From: Ophioceras dolichostomum
Taxonomy: Eukaryota > Ascomycota > Sordariomycetes > Magnaporthales > Ophioceraceae
DNA length: 64,000 nucleotides
Reading direction: 5' to 3'
Assembly (NCBI GenBank): GCA_003049485.1
Contig: PYST01000128.1
Location: 33,729-97,728 of the forward strand
Notes under the pieces: model-generated
What the model was told of the DNA's origin: nothing
The model's input: the letters and a program-made list of their open reading frames with translations, nothing else
The model's database searches: none
Made by a program: the position numbers and the translations under genes
Shown here: one piece after another, positions 53,101 to 63,978 of the stretch
How positions within the stretch are numbered: the stretch's first letter is position 1
How the letters are laid out: the number at the start of each line of letters is the position of its first letter

Positions 53101-56026
53101 TGACTGCGTCTGTTTCTGGGCTGGCGGCCTTGGCGTTTGATGGGGGGGCAGTGACTTCGACGTTAGGCACAGAAAACGAGTCGGCGGTTGGGGGAGCGTC
53201 GTGCATCGGCATATCGTCAGCGGCAGGTGGTTGCCCGACGTCGAGTTCCGGAAGCGGAGGACTAGGTTCTATCGGAGGCGGCGCATCCGCCATGACAAGA
53301 TCTTGATCTGGTGGCACCTCGGATGCTGCGACTAGCTGATCAGGAAGTTCCGGAGGAAACAGAGAGGTTTCAGGAGAGAGTTGCGACGGGGGCACTTCGT
53401 CGTAGGTGGTGAGTGGAGAGAATTCTGGGGCGACAACCGGATCTATGTCAAGGTTTTGGAGGACGGCGAACTCTGGTTGGCTTGCGGAGGAGATGGTGGC
53501 TGCCGCGACGGCGACAGCGGGCATTGAGGGCTTATTCGAGGGTGTATCTCGGATGTCTTCTGGAGCCCGCGTTGCCACCTCGATGCCGGCCACGGTTGTA
53601 AGTGTGGCGCCTGCTGTATCAGCGGCAGTTTCGGTGGAAGGGCCCTTGGACGGCTTTGACGTGTCCCCTACACCATCCTCGACGATTGATGTGTGCTGGG
53701 CTTTGCCAGACGCATTGTTGTTTGATATCGACTCGGGCTCTTCGGGGCCGTTCCCCTTCGGCCGGGAGTCATCTGGCTTTGCGGTCGGAGTGTCGGCGTC
53801 GTCTGCTTCGACAGCCTTGGATGCCTTAGTAGACTCGACATCGCCATTTGTCATCGGCTGGTCTCGCAGCTTCTTCAGCTCGGACTTGCCGAAAAGCATA
53901 CCGAGGAGACCACTGGTCCCATCCTCCTCCTCATCAGACTCCTCGCCATCCCCGTCCGATCCGTCGTCATCGTCGTCATCGTCGTCGCTGTCCATGTCTG
54001 TCGAGCCTAAGTCATCATCCATGTCGACCGACTCGTCGCTTGTATCATCGTCGACGCCAGTGGTCTCGCCCGCTCTGGATTCCTCGGCGTTCGTGATCGG
54101 TGTATCTACCTCGGCATCGGCCGTGTCGAGTTCGGGCAGGTGGGCGTACTTCTCGCGGAGCTGATCTTGGGTCAGACCCTCGTCGGAGAGGACGGACTTG
54201 GCGTCGTCCTCGTCTTCAGATGAGGTCATGTTGCTTTCGTCGTCGCCGCCGGCTTCGTCGGAATCGAGGTCGGGGTCGGACCCAGAGGCCAAAGGATCGT
54301 CTTCATCCACATCCTCACCGTCCTCTTCGTCGTCAGAGTCGCGCTCGATGCCGCTGTCGTCATCCGTGACCTCACCGTCCGAACCGACCAGCGTGCGCCG
54401 GGCCTGCAACTTCTTCTCCGATTTGTGTACGGCCTCTTGAAGGGCGGCCTTGACGCGTCGTTGTTCGTCGGCCTCCCACTTCTCCAGGCGCTGGCGGTTG
54501 ATCTCGACCCTGACATTCTCCCACGTGCCAAAGGCTGCCCGAACTACCAAACGGTACTTCCCTCGCCACAGTTCCAGGGCCTCCTCCTCGAGCTCCTCCG
54601 CGGTCTTGGGCTGCTTTCTCCTCCACGCCTCGGCGCACGCTTCGGCGAGTTTGCGCGCAGTGGATCGGTGCCTCTGTTGCTCTATGAGCATCAGCCTCCG
54701 GAAGTTGGCCATCGCCTTAGTGAGGTGATCCATGTGCGCCCATTGCCTGGGAGGCTCTTCGGCGGGCTCGGGCTCATAGGCCGAGCACCGCCCCACAGAG
54801 AGGAGACCGCCATCTTCTGCCTCCCTCTCGATCCGCGCAATTATAGCTGCCTCATGAGCTGCAAGCTCGTCGGTCATCCGAGGAGGGTCGTCAGACGCGA
54901 GCTGGCCGCCCTCCTCCACCGGGATATCCTGGGCGCGATCGAAGTACTCTTCGAAATTGGGTCCGAGTTTCGGTCGTATCTTGGCTTGTTCCGGGTGCAC
55001 AAACGGTATTCCGACTGCTCTGACTCGCAACTTGATCCTAGGTGTCGTCCGGGTTGCCGAGCCATGCTGACCACTAGCGGCAGCAGCACCATCAGCACCG
55101 GCTTGGTCTAGGCTCTCGCGAGCGTGTCTCGAAGGTCGCCGATTCCTCGTGGAGCTCCTAGCGGGCGTCTTAGGCGCCGGAGATGGGGATTGTCTTCGGG
55201 ATCGCGTGGAATGCTTGATCTCGTGCGTTGGGGCTTTCTTCGCGGGTGCTTTGGCCGGGGGGGTCGGTTTCGCCGGCGCCTTACCCCCCGAAACGGCGCG
55301 ACGCGACGAGTTGGGAGTTGCATTGGAGCCGGTGGGCGTAGACGCGTGGCCGTTAGTCGATGCGTATCTGTTCTTTGCCACAGGGCTCGTCTGATGCCCG
55401 TGCAAAGCTCTTCTCGTTATCCGCTTGTCTCCGTGTTGATGTTCTATAGGAACCGTGTTGATGCGCCCGGATCTCCTCTTGCCGTCGGAGGTGAATGATG
55501 TGGGGCCTTCTGCCTCGATCTTCTTCCATGGTGGCGACTCAATCTTGACTTTTCGCGCGCCGGAGGGTGGTGGTGTCGAGTCCCGTACTCGACGGCGTTT
55601 TGCTGGGCGGGCCTCAGCCTGGCCATCATCAGCCTCGACGTGGCCGTTAGTCTCGACGTCGTGGGAGCCATCTTCGGTCGCATCGGGTTCTTCCGGCGCC
55701 GCACCATCACCGTCTTCGTCTCCGTCGTCGTCTTGGTCGTCTTTGCTGTCTTCGTTGACGTTGTTGGCCAGTGGCGGATCCAAAAAGTTGAAGTCGTCAT
55801 CCGAGGGAGGGTCTGACAGCTCCGAGAGGTCACTACCCTCGGAGGACAGGCCATCAATGATCTCTATTGGTGTTTTTAGCTTGGGGGTGAGGCTGTCGAC
55901 GTTGTCGATGGTCTGGAGGGGAGGTGTTGATGGCCGGACGTCATCGGGATGGCCGGAGAGGCCGTTGATGGGAGCGGCCGCATGCGAGTTTGCGAGTGGT
56001 GGGCCGGGAGACGCGGTCCCTGTCAT
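50120..56026 (-). CDS. swr1: SWR1 chromatin-remodelling ATPase
   Basis: A single exon of 1,968 residues from the ATG at 56026 (MTGTASPGPP); the 16 codons before it have no ATG. The N-terminal third is disordered and charged. The HSA domain begins near residue 429 (QWAHMDHLTKAMANFRRLML) and is followed by an acidic stretch (DMDSDDDDDDDDGSDGDGEE) that fits H2A.Z-H2B binding. The SNF2 ATPase starts LREYQHYGLDWLAGLYANN, with Walker A DEMGLGKT near 1,060 and DEAH near 1,162 (MILDEAHNIKNFKSQRW). A long insertion separates the lobes, as in INO80/SWR1 enzymes. The helicase C lobe has RSGGLGINLTGADTVIFYD near 1,675 and ends with the HRIGQTRDVHIYRL block. It exchanges H2A for H2A.Z in nucleosomes, by family knowledge. 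It shares a 512-bp promoter with the complex I gene. Confidence 0.93.
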   Translation of the reverse strand: MTGTASPGPPLANSHAAAPINGLSGHPDDVRPSTPPLQTIDNVDSLTPKLKTPIEIIDGLSSEGSDLSELSDPPSDDDFNFLDPPLANNVNEDSKDDQDDDGDEDGDGAAPEEPDATEDGSHDVETNGHVEADDGQAEARPAKRRRVRDSTPPPSGARKVKIESPPWKKIEAEGPTSFTSDGKRRSGRINTVPIEHQHGDKRITRRALHGHQTSPVAKNRYASTNGHASTPTGSNATPNSSRRAVSGGKAPAKPTPPAKAPAKKAPTHEIKHSTRSRRQSPSPAPKTPARSSTRNRRPSRHARESLDQAGADGAAAASGQHGSATRTTPRIKLRVRAVGIPFVHPEQAKIRPKLGPNFEEYFDRAQDIPVEEGGQLASDDPPRMTDELAAHEAAIIARIEREAEDGGLLSVGRCSAYEPEPAEEPPRQWAHMDHLTKAMANFRRLMLIEQQRHRSTARKLAEACAEAWRRKQPKTAEELEEEALELWRGKYRLVVRAAFGTWENVRVEINRQRLEKWEADEQRRVKAALQEAVHKSEKKLQARRTLVGSDGEVTDDDSGIERDSDDEEDGEDVDEDDPLASGSDPDLDSDEAGGDDESNMTSSEDEDDAKSVLSDEGLTQDQLREKYAHLPELDTADAEVDTPITNAEESRAGETTGVDDDTSDESVDMDDDLGSTDMDSDDDDDDDDGSDGDGEESDEEEDGTSGLLGMLFGKSELKKLRDQPMTNGDVESTKASKAVEADDADTPTAKPDDSRPKGNGPEEPESISNNNASGKAQHTSIVEDGVGDTSKPSKGPSTETAADTAGATLTTVAGIEVATRAPEDIRDTPSNKPSMPAVAVAAATISSASQPEFAVLQNLDIDPVVAPEFSPLTTYDEVPPSQLSPETSLFPPELPDQLVAASEVPPDQDLVMADAPPPIEPSPPLPELDVGQPPAADDMPMHDAPPTADSFSVPNVEVTAPPSNAKAASPETDAVTNAISPDPSQSPRTSDTKASEVDTTSSVEPSAAQKEISRSASPLPTAPKTEIPFLLRGTLREYQHYGLDWLAGLYANNTNGILADEMGLGKTIQTIALLAHLACHHEVWGPHLVIVPTSVMLNWEMEFKKWCPGFKILTYYGNQDERKRKRQGWTNDDIWNVCITSYQMVLQDQQVFRRRRWHYMILDEAHNIKNFKSQRWQTLLGFNTHSRLLITGTPLQNNLTELWSLLFFLMPAENGEGGFADLREFHDWFGRPESQILESGREQLDDEARSIITKLHKVLRPYLLRRLKADVEKQMPAKYEHVELCRLSKRQRELYDGFLSRSDTRETLSSGNYLSIINCLMQLRKVCNHPDLFVDRPIMTSFRMQRSVPASFETAEKIVRRRMTPSHPFASVSMKFMNLVPTQHERFSDDFVTSVAQYSSHRALNDLRDAQKVRAQNAFMPLDPSTVESNIIYLESASRWGRFEELQHCVYLNALRRQQKPIYGKRLVQLLTLDVQGRPFKPRPKVPKKIMEWFENDSFLLHNAVQTLERRADSMEMTITKFACVTPAVVTRDLTPFLLGRKGVGSFEEADLRLSAPVKTLPFIPPERPHDPWHEARMRLSIQFPDKRLLQFDCGKLQALDRLLRRLQSGGHRALIFTQMTKVLDILEQFLNIHGHKYLRLDGATKVEQRQILTDRFNHDPRILCFILSTRSGGLGINLTGADTVIFYDQDWNPAMDKQCQDRCHRIGQTRDVHIYRLVSEHTIEANILRKASQKQMLDDVVIQEGEFTTDYFNKISIRDVASGVRGGDGGDGDNDASGGADAALARSLGEGDAAANAAMDRVLGGVETADQRTAGRVLGQAEDREDVDAARVAEKEIQQDDADFNEKPAGGSNALGSGGTGSGVSSTRQGTPQDGTFPASGAGSAVAGPGKSGLGIFSELAGADGEEAGVEEQQEPAVVEYNAWGERMGNIDDYMLKTMAWLLEGTALELPKDKKKSKKKGKDTRKR

Positions 56027-56538
56027 AGTATTTGTGGGCGGGAGGAGGGAAGAGGGACCGAGATCTCGACACAATTGGCATTTGGTATCGCAAAAATGGT
56101 GTCTACGAAATGCTAGAGTCTCAAGTAATTCCCGTACAAAGTTTGCACATGGTCAGCGCTCTGTGTGGCGAGCTGCGGCGCGATTTATCGTCAAAATCAG
56201 TGTTGTCAGCAAAACTTTGAAATCTGAGAAAAATTCCACGAGACTGTCGCCTAATGACCGGGTCCCAAGTCTTCACGCGCATGTCGGCTTCTCAGCCTGA
56301 GGCAACAAGGCGCCAAAGTCAATTAGGTAAGCCGCATCCGTCACCCGAGCCCACCTCCTCCAAGCTTGAAACTCTCGCAGGAACCTCACTTTCGGCAAAA
56401 CAGCAGAGCAAGAGCTTCGAGGAAGCAGCGCGGCTTTCTCTCAATTCACGTCAAGGTATGGCTGCACTCGCTGCCTCAGACTCAATTGATAGCTCCGACC
56501 TTAACTGACCATATTTTCTGCCTGCTTCACCTCTCCAG
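56027..56538. promoter_or_regulatory. Shared divergent promoter of swr1 and the NDUFB8-type gene
   Basis: The start codons of two housekeeping genes face away from each other across 512 bp. No TATA box is obvious, as is common for such genes. A 5'UTR intron of the complex I gene is possible near 56,450-56,530, where pyrimidine-rich DNA and CCAG directly precede its ATG. Confidence 0.5.
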
Positions 56539-57247
56539 ATGCTATCGCGACAAATCGCGCGGGCGGTGCCCCGAACCCTCGCCCGACCGGCGTCCCGATT
56601 GCCGACGATGATGCAAACCCGGACGTTTCTACCCGAATCGATCAATGGCAAGGCTGTTCTCGACGAGAAATACCCCGATCCCCCAGCGCTGACCGAGGCT
56701 GAGGACCCCGAGATGGTCAGTGAATTGCGAACGCCCGCTCCGGTTTCTCGGGCATTTGCTCCTTTGATCCTGTGACAGACCGGACACTCACATCCTCTTG
56801 CAACTGCAGAACGGCGGCTACGTCAACCCTCCCCCAATCAAGCGCCAGTTCCGCGACCCCCATGCCGACTGGTGGGACAAGCAGGAGAGGAGGAACTACG
56901 GCGAGCCGGTCCACGAGGACTACGACTTGCACGGAATGTTCACCCCGCACGAGTACACTTGGATCAACGCCGGCAAGGGCCTGATGCAGGTCGGCGCCTT
57001 CATTGTTGTGTTTTTGGGCGTCCTTGCTGGAGTCAAGTTGACGTATCCAGATGTTCCTTCCTATCCGCGCGAATTCGAAGGTGGTCTAGATCGGGAGCTA
57101 GGAGGTGTTGTGAGGGTACGGCCACGCTTCCCCGTTTCTCTCGTCTTGCTCCAACTTTTTGCTCAATTTGTGTTTCCGTGCTAACATTTGCTACAGGCAA
57201 GAGCCCCAGGAGACCCGGAACCTTTCCAGGTCGAGGAGGTGGACTAG
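56539..57247 (+). CDS. Complex I subunit of the NDUFB8 (ASHI) type
   Basis: Three exons, 56539-56715, 56810-57115 and 57197-57247, give 177 residues. The N-terminus (MLSRQIARAVPRTLARPASR) is a basic amphipathic presequence for mitochondria. PPALTEAEDPEMNGGYVNPP and RDPHADWWDKQERRNYGEP follow, then HGMFTPHEYTWINAGKG, and one membrane helix at about residues 117-137 (LMQVGAFIVVFLGVLAGVKL). This order is that of the supernumerary NADH:ubiquinone oxidoreductase subunit NDUFB8 of the membrane arm. The subunit helps assemble or stabilise the membrane arm; it has no catalytic role by family knowledge. The introns are short and splice in phase 0 at both junctions. Confidence 0.85.
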
Positions 57248-58100
57248 AGACACTGGAATTGTATATAAGAGCTCTGCTACTGCCGTTGTTGTGTTGCGTT
57301 AGCCGCGACCTGGGAATAGGTAGTAATCGAGGAAGTGTGCATGGACAAGAACGCTCAGAGCGGTCGGTCATCTCTTCTCAGTCCACTGTGCTACCTATGC
57401 TTAACCCTCAGGACAACGCTGCACGAGCCATCTCGGTCCGCCTCCGTCCTTGACCACCCCATGGATCGCGACTTTGCGAATGTCACGCCCAAGACTTCAC
57501 TCACAACTTGGGTCGGGTCGGGTTTCCATCTCTATGCGGTCGGCGAAGCGCCGAGCACATGCTCTACTCGGCCGACTCCTCTTTAATTCCAGGTTCCCCT
57601 CTTGTTGCGATGCTGCCTAATCTCTTGAGTCGAGAAACGGGCAAGAGCCCTTGGTATTTCCTGCAAACTTGGAAGGAGCGGACATCGTCATGCATATCAG
57701 CCCACCCAATGACCTCGACTAGCCGCTCCGAATCGGCGTGGGAGACAGCAGCTTCCAAGGATGCCTGCTCAACTGGGAAGCCGGCGTTGGGACGTCCATT
57801 CTTCTTGATCTGAAACCACGCAGCAACGCCCGCATATTGCTGGCAGCTCTACCCTCGTATATGACGGCGTCAGTGTAGCCACAACTTAGGTTGGGAGATT
57901 CTTGATTCTTTGGAGAACCTCTAACTGAAGCAGGTTTAAGCACTCGTGTTGGTTGTTTGCTTCTAATCTTTGTTTGGCGGGTTTTATTACCGGGAGTCTA
58001 TGGGACGTCGACAGCGTGAAAACTCCCGCACCGGCATCCACAACCACATCCATCAGCATTCGACACATTTCTTCAATCCAATTAGTTCCCCGATCGAGCC
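57248..58100. other. Spacer after the complex I gene
   Basis: 3' flank of the complex I gene and promoter of the next gene. Small open frames only; no repeat seen. Confidence 0.6.
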
Positions 58101-60300
58101 ATGCGTTACGATGATTGGGACATCCTCCTCTTTCCGTCGTCTCGGGAATCGCAGGACGCCAAGGTGCCCATGAAGGAGTTCCGGGTCGCCTGTCATGTTA
58201 TCCCGGACGTCGAGACCTCCCATTCTCAAGCCTCGCAGGCAATGCCTATCATGACTTGTTTTATCCCCAGTCTCCCTGCCGGCAATCCTTTCCACATCTC
58301 GGTGCACAGCTGGCGCACTCCAGAGATCAGCCAGTTCACGAAGAACTACAGCAAGCACCCGGAGTCGGTGAAGTTCGAGGCTCGGTTCCTGATCGACGGC
58401 CGAGTCGTTGCGTAGGTCCTCTGCAACCATACCCTTAGGAGCCTGTTGGTTCCCGAACTAACAGTTGCATCTATCATCTTCTGCGCGGCATGAGCTCAGC
58501 TCGACAGCCTTCGATCGCCAAGGAAGCTGGCCATACTTGATCACGAGCACATTCGGTGAGCCAGGGATCCTTCTGCTCTGTTTTCCCAAATGGCCGCTAC
58601 TCTATGTCTATGGAGGAGTCGCTGACACTCGCGGTGACGTTACAGAGTTCACCAAGTCGGGCGAGCTTGAGCCATTCCGATTTCCACAGTTTCGACGAGA
58701 GCTGCTCTATCACAACCACTGGCACCCGGCGGACGACATCGGAAGGGTCAAGATCATCATCAGCGAGGGCTTCCCGCGGGACTCCCCGTCCAACCCAATC
58801 GAACGGGTCAAGAACATTGTGGCATTCTCCTTTCAGCATGCTCCGCTCGGTGAGGAGGAGACCCTGGTCCGGAGGAACTGCATTGACAGTCATACTGATG
58901 ATGTACTTCCAATGCAGATATTCTCGAATCCAACGGCATCGCCTGGCCCAACCCCCAGATGTGGCGACGTTCACCAGCCGGCGACGCGCTCCCTGTGCCA
59001 GCTTACCGATCCGAAGATGGAGCCGAGTCCCATAGCCACTCTCCCCGGCGCCAGTCGTTCATCATGCGTGGGAAAACTACACAATCCCTGCCTGTGCCCC
59101 AACTCGGTACCCTGCCCGCGTCGACGAGCATCCCTGGTCTGGTCACCAACCCGATGTTTAATCAAAATCTTCTTCCCGTCCTCCCGCAGGGTGTCGGCGG
59201 CTTGAGCAGCAGCTCGCTGGCTAGTAGTGCGCTGGCCGGCAGTGCCCTGGGAGGGAGTAGCGCCACTGTCGCCGACCCCTACAACGACGCAGCGGCGTAC
59301 ATCGAGTGGTGCACCAGTATGGGAAAGAGCGCCTGGAACCCGGACCTCAGGGCAATCTGGGACATGAACGTCCGGAGCATGAGCAAGCACTCCAGCACGG
59401 ACACAAGCATGCCCGATTACTCCTCATCTTCCAACGCCCCCCACGCCTTGGACGGCCTGCAGATGCCCGTTGCACCCATGTTAGACGAGGACTTCACCAC
59501 GGCGCATCTCAAGGTGCCAACCAACACCCCCACGAACGGTTTGAGTGATGGTCTGTCAAGCAACAGTGAGCAGGTGCCGACTCATTTCCGTCCAGTTGGT
59601 GTCAGATAGAGAGACTAACCCCGGAGCAGACACCTCCTTCTCCTTCAGCCTCCCCGGCTCCGCCATCCCAGGCGACCTGGCAGCGTCCCTGACCCACTCA
59701 CTCCTGAGCCAACCCCATCCTCTACCTGTGCAGCCGCACCTGATCCCGCTCCCTGCCTCGGAGGTCAAGTCCCGCAAGGAGAACCGCCACCTCAACGTCG
59801 AGACCGGCTCGTCCGGGAACCCATCACCTGATCAGCAGCAGCTGCACGAGAAGCGCGACTTCTCCCAGCCAGTTTTCAGCGTCATCAACGCCAGCTTCGC
59901 CCCTACCGTGGGAACTAGCTCGCGAGTCCCGTCCACGTCGCCCAGCGACATGCCTATCTTCTCCGCGGGCGCCGGCAGCGTCCCGTCGCGTCCCGGATCG
60001 ACGGGTGAGTTCGGCAGCAACATTACAAACATGGTTGAGCCGCTGCCCACTGCCGCTGCCGCCGCTGCTGCCGCTGCGGGATCCGCTTTAGCGGCTACGT
60101 TCGGTGGTGTTCCTGGCGGCTTCGACCGCATTGGTGGGGCCGATAGTGGGACCGTGATGGACAACAAGGGCGTCAAGCGGACGCGGACGTTTACACCGGC
60201 CAGCACGAAGGTCATCGACGAGGAGGACGAGCCGAGACGGGTCAGTCCGCGGCTGAGAATTGGGTCATTTGCTGGAGAGGGTCGAGTGGGCGAGAAATGA
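58101..60300 (+). CDS. Conserved fungal protein of unknown function, 629 aa
   Basis: Five exons, 58101-58411, 58500-58555, 58646-58849, 58918-59565 and 59630-60300, give 629 residues, all with clean splice joins. The N-terminal domain (residues 1 to about 200) starts MRYDDWDILLFPSSRESQD and contains KEFRVACHVIPDVE, PFHISVHSWRTPEISQFTKN, FEARFLIDGRVVA, FDRQGSWPYLITSTF and FRRELLYHNHWHPADDIGRV with KIIISEGFPRD, a beta-rich globular layout. It is a fungal family that I can describe but not name with confidence. The rest is Ser/Pro/Ala-rich and disordered, with NSLGGSSATVADPYNDAAAY-like and poly-Ala segments and a basic C-terminal end (VKRTRTFTP...EPRRVSPRLRI) that could be a nuclear signal. No signal peptide or membrane segment. 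Function unknown. Confidence 0.8.
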
Positions 60301-61873
60301 TTTGAGGCTTACCGTCCCATCTCGCGAGGCTGATGACGACCGACCGACTGGTCATCAATCGCTTCGATCACTGGTTCTAGAAGGAAGGACGCCGATACTT
60401 GGCACTGAACAGGCCAACTTGCTGGTGTCCGGGGGTTGAAGCCGCTAATCGAGTAGTGTCTTTTCCTTCTTTTATGTTGACCGCTTTTATCCTCTTATTT
60501 TTTTTTCGAAAATGGATCCAGCATCGTATAGCATGGGAGAGATCAGGGTACAGAAAACGGACAAACATTTTACACACTTTCAGTTTGTACTTTATGGTCG
60601 CTACTGTCAATTAGGGGATAAAAGGGAGGGCGGAGTGGACAGGTAGAAATTGTTTTCTCGAGAGCCCTAGATGTCATGGGCTCTGTAACAGTATCATCAC
60701 CGGAGCTGCCCTCGTACCTGCTGAACCTTGGACATGGAATATGCTTAACCACTCCCGTATCTTCTGTTTATTACCTCCAGCTTGGACCAAATCGTCATCA
60801 ACCAGTACTGTTTCGTGTTGCGTTGCGGCTGCTCCCGAGTCACCCAAATCCTCGTCCCCGACAGCATCATCAATTCCTTGCCCTCCAGTGCGGGGCATGT
60901 GCATGCCGTGCTGGTCTGGCCACCCCGCGATAGTATCATCCGTGCACAGTCCTACCGCCTAGATGATGGATGGACAGACGCACGCACCACATTCGCGTCC
61001 GCAAGGAACCAAGGGACCAAAGGAGCTAGAGTCCTTTCTTTGTCTCCGGGGTGGACGATGCCGGTCCGGAAATGACGTCACCGACGCCGCCAACGCATAG
61101 AGGCTCTTCACCGTATCGTTATGATCATCATCACTCACCGATACCATATCTACGAGGTACGGAACAACATTACGGGGAGTCACAACCACCTCACCATAAC
61201 TGAGCACGTTCTCTCTCCTTGCTGCGACATTACTTCCCCTCCAACCACAGCGGGGATTTGAATTGGAAAGCGACAACACAGAACGACGTCTCCGAAAAGA
61301 TAGCCACAAACCAAGACGGCGGCACGACCACTTCACCAATGGATACCACCTACGGCGACCACTCCAGCTACTGGCCGGCAGGCTGGAACTACGCGCTACC
61401 GCGCCGCCACCACGGGCGACATCCTGGCCCTCCCCCAAGACGAGCTCGCGAGGATGCACTCTGGCCTGCGCGACGTGCTGGGAGAGGACGGCGTCGCGGC
61501 GCTGAAGCGGCATCATTTCCGCCTGACGCTCGCTTCGACTGCTACGCTGGATGCGGAGGAAGAGCCGACGGATAGAAGGCTGGGTGAGGGGAAGGAGGTT
61601 GGGGATGATGATGATAATGACGATGTGCGGAACGCGGCGGCGACGGGGGCGAAGAGCTTGGCTCCTAGGCCGAACCCGATATCGATACCGATACCGGTAC
61701 CGGCGCTGAATTGGCTGAAGCTGTGGGAGAGGAGGCATGAGGGGGAGGCGTGGGGTTTGTGGCTGTGAGGACTTGTTGTTATGGTGGAGGGGAGGGGGGA
61801 GAGGAGAGGTGGAGGAGGTTTAAGGAGGTGCTGAACGGTTTGGTGGACGGGCCTTTTGGAGAGGCAGCAGCTA
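60301..61873. other. Spacer with weak or broken coding signal
   Basis: At 61,300-61,770 the plus strand has coding-like peptides (ILALPQDELARMHSGLRDVL, then LKRHHFRLTLAST) in one frame, but the only good ATG (61,339, MDTTYGDHSSYWPAGWNYAL) is in another frame. This may be a frameshifted gene or a missed splice. The rest shows nothing. Confidence 0.4.
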
Positions 61874-62487
61874 ATGGAGCAAGTGCGGGGGAGAGTTGAG
61901 GAGTGCAGGCGCCTGTTCGAGCTGCGGTGGGTTGAGGATCCGGTGGGTTGAAGATCCGGTGCTGGAGGGCGCTGATAGGAACTTTTGAGACGGTAAGAAA
62001 AAGTCCGCCGCCGGTCGCCCGGGTTGGACGGTCTGCTAATTAAGCGAATCATCACTCGTTCAAGGAAGTACGAAGAACTCCCCACAAAGTTACCTTCGGG
62101 TTTAATCGCCCGCTATTCTTGGCAGCGACCGATGAGGTGGTCGAGTCTGTTCTTTCCGCGGGATGTGAGGGCGCAGCCTTACCTGCGGGACAATGGTGGA
62201 GGGATCCCGCCTCGTTTCTCGTGGCCGTCTCGGCGTCGCCGGACAGCTGTCTCGAGGACGAGCATCACGAGGAGAGCAGCTGGTTTCGCGAGGCGTTCAG
62301 AGTGGCGGTCGAGGTCCTTATGGACGAGTTCTGGTGGATCGTCGACTCCGACATCATGCCCTTCAGACGCATCACTCGCGGCGTGAGGGGCTTTAGCGTG
62401 CCGGCCGACAAGGGCAACGAAGACTTGGATAGTCTTTGGTGGTCTACTGCACCTTTGCCAGAGCGTATGCGGAAAAGGATGGGGTGA
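61874..62487 (+). CDS. Small hypothetical protein, two-exon model, low confidence
   Basis: A model of 61874-61942 joined to 62065-62487 gives 163 residues beginning MEQVRGRVEECRRLFELRWV. The intron has GTGGGT, a CTAAT branch site and TTCAAG. The second exon reads well as protein: QWWRDPASFLVAVS, SWFREAFRVAVEVLMDEFWW, IMPFRRITRGVRGFSVPADK. No ATG precedes the second exon in its own frame, so some upstream exon is needed and this one is a guess. The protein is rich in Trp and acidic residues, without signal peptide or membrane segment. The family is not recognised. It may belong with the broken coding signal just upstream. Confidence 0.35.
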
Positions 62488-63235
62488 GGGGCTGTGATAT
62501 GATTGCTCCTCGAAGGGACGGTGTGGAGACAACATCTTGCTGTGACCGATTGCCGTTTTTGTGCACTTTCAAGAGGGACTTTTGGGTACGTAGGTACCTA
62601 CCTACTCTGCATGTTGGGGATGTGGAGGGCATATTGATGGAAGAGGGGGCGGTCGGGCATCAGAGCAGTGCTGGTAGGTCCCTCCCATGGAGCCTCGTCG
62701 CTCGCAAAATCAAAGGGCCTGGTAACCACCTCAGGCGGTCTTTTCGCCAGGCAGCATTCGGTACTCCCTGTCGCTCGCCCTGGGCTGTCAGTTAGCCAAT
62801 CACCACCCTATCGTTCGTTGGCAGCGCAGCTGACGGGAATTGATCCCGTCAAAGCTCCAGGGGGACCCCGCGTCGTGACGCGCGGGACTTTTCATTATAT
62901 CTCACGCTCACCATCCAGCTTCAAGTCTGGCCATCATCGATAGCTTCCGGGACTTTTCTCGTCGTCGTCGAGGACTCCAGATGCAGATAAATATACCAGG
63001 GAAGGAAGTCCTTGGTTTTATTCGCAAGCTCCAAAACGAAAATCCGCTCGCTTTCTAATCGATCGAGCTTCGACTTCGCACAATTACTCTCCTTCCATTC
63101 ATCATCAATTGCTCCCTCTAACGCTTCCGCCGACTGAACCTCGCCTTTCGCTCGCGGACTGTCTTTGCCTGAATCTCAAGAATCTGAAAGTCACCTTCAC
63201 CTCGCTATTGTCTCTATTTATCTTTCCCTGGCCGA
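62488..63235. other. Promoter spacer of the Clr5-type gene
   Basis: It contains a TAGGTACCTACCTA cluster near 62,590-62,606 and a C/T-rich leader from about 63,040. No gene seen. Confidence 0.55.
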
Positions 63236-63978
63236 ATGGAGCAATCAATCTTTTTGGATCCAGTATTCGACTATCCATGGGGCATGGACATCGACGCTCT
63301 CGGCATGGGCCCTGTCTCAGATGCAGCCGCCACCGTGCCGGAAGCCAGCCAAGTGGGAGACGCTGACGATCCTTCTCACGATGTCTTTCATCCCCACTCC
63401 AACCTAGACACTCCCCCTCCGGCACTGGGAGACCCCCCGATGCCAGAGCTGGGAGAGCTACCGGTCTTGGAGCTGGAGCTGTGGCACCAGTTTCCTGGGG
63501 CCAACGATGCGATTGTCCCAGGTGCCCCGTACTTCCCTTCCCTCGGTTCCTCTTCCTCGGCTCTCAATGATTCTCACGACCAGTCTCCCCTGGCGACCGA
63601 GGGATCGAAAACGGCCGCGAGTGGCTCTATTCTATTCCCCGTGCCATCTCCAAATCCCCTAGTCGACCTCCTCCCGCTGTCCCCGGGGTTCCAACTCCCC
63701 TACCAATGCCCCACTCCCCAAGCCGTCACAAAACTCCTCCCGGACTCAGGCAGTGTTATCGAGCTGGGCGACAATGATATGCTTGATGACACATGCATCG
63801 ACGTCCTCCAAGAGCCGGATGCGTCTGTTCTTGGCATCCAAAAGGCTCCTCGCATGCGAGCCACGCAACTCCGGTTCGAGAAGGCCAAGGCCCAGATCCA
63901 CGAGCTCTATATGGACTCAAACTACGCCCTGCCCATGGTGATGGAGCTGATGAAGGAAAAGCATGGATTCACTGCAAC
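63236..63978 (+). CDS. Clr5-domain putative regulator, 5' exon only
   Basis: The first exon from the ATG at 63236 runs to about 63978, where GTTAGT may be a donor; reading on would stop at 63997. The N-terminal part (MEQSIFLDPVFDYPWGMDID) is acidic and Pro/Ser-rich, as in activation domains. The end of the exon reads RFEKAKAQIHELYMDSNYAL, then PMVMELMKEKHGFTAT, which matches the start of the Clr5 domain found in many Pezizomycotina proteins, where the text continues with a Tyr and a basic stretch. The first recognised member, CLR-5-like proteins, are linked to transcription; this is family knowledge. The gene runs off the window, so the length of the protein is unknown. Confidence 0.65.

Noticed and set aside
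60959..61738. Arg/Tyr-rich minus-strand frame
   Set aside because: Low-complexity image of the CCGATA-type repeat (RYRYRY) and opposed by plus-strand coding-like sequence.
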